Assembly (NCBI GenBank): GCA_023436745.1
Contig: JAEZHZ010000380.1
Coordinates: 1 to 8,451, forward strand
Direction of reading: 5' to 3'
Length of the DNA: 8,451 nt
Source of the DNA: Pseudomonadota bacterium
GTDB taxonomy: Bacteria; Pseudomonadota; Alphaproteobacteria; Rhizobiales; Devosiaceae
Below are positions 6,383 through 8,451 of the stretch, piece after piece; the first letter of the stretch is position 1; every line of letters starts with the position of its first letter. The position numbers and the translations under genes were made by a program. The notes beneath the pieces are model-generated. The model worked only from the letters and a program-made list of their open reading frames with translations. It had not been told where the DNA came from and did no database searches.

Positions 6383-8343
6383 CCCTTCACCGCTCCGACT
6401 GTCAGGCCTTCGGACAGGAACCGCTGGGCATACACATAGAGTATGGCCACCGGGACAGCCGTCAGCAGCGAAGCAGCCATCAGCTTGCCCCAGGGCAGGA
6501 TATCGCCAACGACCAGCGACTGCAGGCCGATCGGCAGCGTGCGCAGCGATTCACTGGTGATGAAGACGAAGGCGAACAGGAACTCGTTCCATGCATTGGT
6601 GAAGGCGAACAGGGTGACCGAAAGGATGGCCGGCGCCGCCAGAGGAAGCGTTATCCGCCAGAAGATGTAGAGCCGGCTGGCGCCGTCGATCCGCGCCGCC
6701 TCTTCCAGCTCCACCGGGATGGAACGGAAGTAGCCCATCAGCACCCAGGTGGCGAAGGGCAGCAGGAAGGTCGGATAGGTTATGATCAGCGCCGTGTGGG
6801 TGTTGATCACGCCGATATTGGTCAGCGTCTGGTAGAGCGGAATGAACAGCAGCGTGCCCGGCAGCAGATAGGTGATGAGCAGCAGCGTCGTCAGCAGCCC
6901 CGCACCGCGGAAGCGCAGCCGCGAGAGCGCATAGGCGGCCAGCGACGCCAAGGCGACGGAAACCACTGTGCTGAGCGCCGCCACGAACGCCGAGTTCATC
7001 AGCCAGGTGAGGAACGGCGTGTCCCTTAGGAGCGACGTGTACTGATCCAAAGTCGGGGGATCGGGCCAGAAGATGGACCGGCGCTCGCTGATCTGTGGCG
7101 TGGATTTCAGCGAGGTGGTGACGATCCAGTAGAAGGGGAAGATCACGAAGGCCAGGAACGGCACCAGCACCAGGAAGCGGGCCAGCGGGCCGGCATTGGA
7201 ACGGGCCGTGTGGCGCAGGATCGGCTGCGCGGCAGGCCGCCCGGTGGCAACGCGGACGCGCCGCACCACCCATTCGAGACCGGCAAAGATCAGCTGGATC
7301 GGCAGGAAGACGAGGTCGATGATGACGTTGACCAGCCACGTAGAGCCGGCGAGCAACCGGTCGGTGACACTGGGCCCGCGCTCGGGGCTGCCGTCACGCT
7401 TGTCGTCCTGCCGCATGAACCGTGCCAAGAGCCAGATCAGGATGGCCATGAGCGGCGCGACGCTGAAGGCAATGGCGATGCCGGGTCCGTACTGCAGCGA
7501 GCCCAGGGCCTTCTCATACGCCAGGATGGAATAGAGCTTGGTCGCCCCGCTTGGCCCGCCACCGGTCATCAGGAACGGCAGTCCGAACTGGTTGAAGGTG
7601 GAAATGAACGACAGGAGCAGCGTCACCACGATCACGTAACGCAGGCTGGGCAGGGTCACGTTGCGGAAGCGCTGCACCGCATTGGCGCCATCGACCTGCG
7701 CCGCCTCGATCTGTTCGCGGTCCACGGCCTTGAGCCCGGCAAGAAGCAGCAGCACGAAGAAGGGGATGCCCTTCCACACGTTCACCGAGATGATGCTGCC
7801 CATGGCCATGTTGGGATCGGAGAGCCAGCCCAGCGGGCGATCGATGACTCCCACGCCCTGCAGGATCGGGTTGAGCCCGCCGAACATGGGATCGTAGATG
7901 CTCTTCCAGGCCAGCGCCGTGACGATCTCGGGGACGATCCAGGGCAGCAGCATGATGCCGCTGAGCAGGCTTCGGAACGGCAGGCGGCTGTTCAGGATCA
8001 GCGCCACCGTCATGCCGATGACGAACTTGAGGCTCAGCGACCAGAAGGTGAACTGGATGGTGTTCTGCATGGCCTGCAGGAAGTCGCTGCTGGTCCACAG
8101 CCGCTCGTAGTTCCGCAGCCCCACACTGGTGGTCTCGCCGGTAAGGAAGTTGAGCGAGGTCGTGCTGATGAAGATGGCACTGACGAAGGGCCAGAAAATC
8201 AGCAGCGCCATGATGAGCACCATGGGCAGGACGAACAGGTAGCCGACCTTCCAGTCGTTCCCCAGGATTGTGTCCAGCCGCTTCCTGAGACTTGGTCCCC
8301 TCGTCGAGGCGGGCGCCATCGTCAAGCTGATGCGGTCATCCAT
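6379..8343 (-). CDS. Fused two-domain ABC sugar permease (MalF-like plus MalG-like in one chain)
   Basis: A 654-residue inner-membrane protein whose two halves each resemble a CUT1 carbohydrate permease, normally two separate proteins of about 290 residues. The first half has membrane segments near 34-60, 93-118, 127-150, 180-204, 235-258 and 287-308, and an EAA loop, EQIEAAQVDGA, at 210-220 that docks the ATPase. The second has segments near 388-412, 447-474, 481-506, 516-537, 568-592 and 618-640, with EAA loop VELEEAARIDGAS at 544-556. An 80-residue linker (about 309-388) is charged at both ends and holds an extra hydrophobic stretch, 336-360. Both halves are intact, so one chain could supply the whole channel. 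The ATG at 8343 has AAGGAGA six bases upstream. The stop overlaps the gntR start. Binding protein and ATPase are missing here and probably lie upstream. The substrate is probably a sugar or sugar acid, by context. Confidence 0.93.
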   Translation of the reverse strand: MDDRISLTMAPASTRGPSLRKRLDTILGNDWKVGYLFVLPMVLIMALLIFWPFVSAIFISTTSLNFLTGETTSVGLRNYERLWTSSDFLQAMQNTIQFTFWSLSLKFVIGMTVALILNSRLPFRSLLSGIMLLPWIVPEIVTALAWKSIYDPMFGGLNPILQGVGVIDRPLGWLSDPNMAMGSIISVNVWKGIPFFVLLLLAGLKAVDREQIEAAQVDGANAVQRFRNVTLPSLRYVIVVTLLLSFISTFNQFGLPFLMTGGGPSGATKLYSILAYEKALGSLQYGPGIAIAFSVAPLMAILIWLLARFMRQDDKRDGSPERGPSVTDRLLAGSTWLVNVIIDLVFLPIQLIFAGLEWVVRRVRVATGRPAAQPILRHTARSNAGPLARFLVLVPFLAFVIFPFYWIVTTSLKSTPQISERRSIFWPDPPTLDQYTSLLRDTPFLTWLMNSAFVAALSTVVSVALASLAAYALSRLRFRGAGLLTTLLLITYLLPGTLLFIPLYQTLTNIGVINTHTALIITYPTFLLPFATWVLMGYFRSIPVELEEAARIDGASRLYIFWRITLPLAAPAILSVTLFAFTNAWNEFLFAFVFITSESLRTLPIGLQSLVVGDILPWGKLMAASLLTAVPVAILYVYAQRFLSEGLTVGAVKG

Positions 8344-8420
8344 GCGCGTCTCCTTCGGCAGGGCGCTCCCGGTGAGGGTGCCAGGCAGAATCGGGAAGTC
8401 CGAAGTCGGTCAAGAACCGT
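8344..8420. other. Upstream flank of the permease gene
   Basis: The flank carries the permease ribosome site, read on the minus strand as AAGGAGA ending six bases before the ATG. One minus-strand frame is open across the flank and ends in a TGA at 8338-8336, overlapping the permease start. It could be the last 27 codons of an upstream gene, but its sequence resembles no family I know, and chance openness is likely at this GC content. Confidence 0.35.
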
Positions 8421-8451
8421 GGGGGGGGGGGGGGGGGGGGCCCCCCCCCCC
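8421..8451. other. Homopolymer tail, G20 followed by C11: probable assembly or sequencing artefact
   Basis: Twenty G bases run directly into eleven C bases at the very end of the window. This is unlike the mixed composition just before it, and the two runs are mutually complementary. Two-colour sequencing chemistry reports signal loss as G, and such reads can extend contig ends with poly-G and, through the reverse strand, poly-C. I treat it as non-biological. Confidence 0.8.

Noticed and set aside
5294..6439. A 381-codon plus-strand frame opposite the gntR and dehydratase genes
   Set aside because: It is antisense to a clear GntR/FCD regulator and has no recognisable motif.
8421..8451. G-quadruplex, telomere-like or origin element from the G/C tract
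   Set aside because: It lies at the exact sequence end, is a pure homopolymer pair and fits a sequencing artefact better.
1..8451. tRNA, rRNA, CRISPR array, insertion sequence or toxin-antitoxin pair
   Set aside because: I found no regularly spaced repeats, transposase-like frames, terminal inverted repeats or tRNA-like cloverleaf sequence. The space is almost fully occupied by metabolic genes.

Overview
The window is GC-rich (I estimate low-to-mid 60s % by eye) bacterial DNA. It carries seven protein-coding genes from two sugar-catabolism modules. High GC, tight overlapping operons, and the mix of a LacI regulator, a NagA/NagB/SIS cluster, an FCD-type GntR regulator and a sugar-acid dehydratase point most naturally to an alphaproteobacterium, perhaps Rhizobiales-like. 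That placement is an inference from style and protein resemblance, not a marker-gene assignment.

Left module (1-3424), amino-sugar catabolism. Three minus-strand genes run leftward from about 2284: a NagB-like deaminase/isomerase, a UPF0309-type SIS-domain protein, and a NagA-like deacetylase cut by the left edge. Their reading frames overlap by 8 bp and 4 bp, so they are almost certainly one translationally coupled operon. A divergent lacI-family gene (2429-3424) faces them. The 144-bp gap between holds a perfect 16-bp palindrome (GTGCAACCGGTTGCAC, 2347-2362) of typical LacI-family operator form, placed inside the spacer of a plausible promoter for the nag-like operon.

Middle (3425-4413). 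A 245-bp non-coding stretch, then a plus-strand RraA/HMG-aldolase-family gene that keeps the D-x20-R-D metal/substrate motif.

Right module (4441-8343), minus strand and convergent with the RraA-like gene: a 654-residue ABC permease that fuses MalF-like and MalG-like halves in one chain, then an FCD-type GntR regulator (4-bp overlap), then an enolase-superfamily acid-sugar dehydratase. The solute-binding protein and ATPase of this transporter are not in the window and would be expected upstream of 8343.

Working model (inference): the fused transporter imports a sugar or sugar acid, the dehydratase converts an aldonate or uronate-type acid to a 2-keto-3-deoxy acid, and the RraA-like protein may cleave that keto acid. 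The left operon would deacetylate and deaminate an N-acetylamino-sugar phosphate. Both NagA-like and NagB-like proteins depart from the E. coli enzymes at recognisable active-site loops, so the substrate may not be plain GlcNAc-6-phosphate. The last 31 bases (G20 then C11) look like an assembly or sequencing artefact at a contig end.
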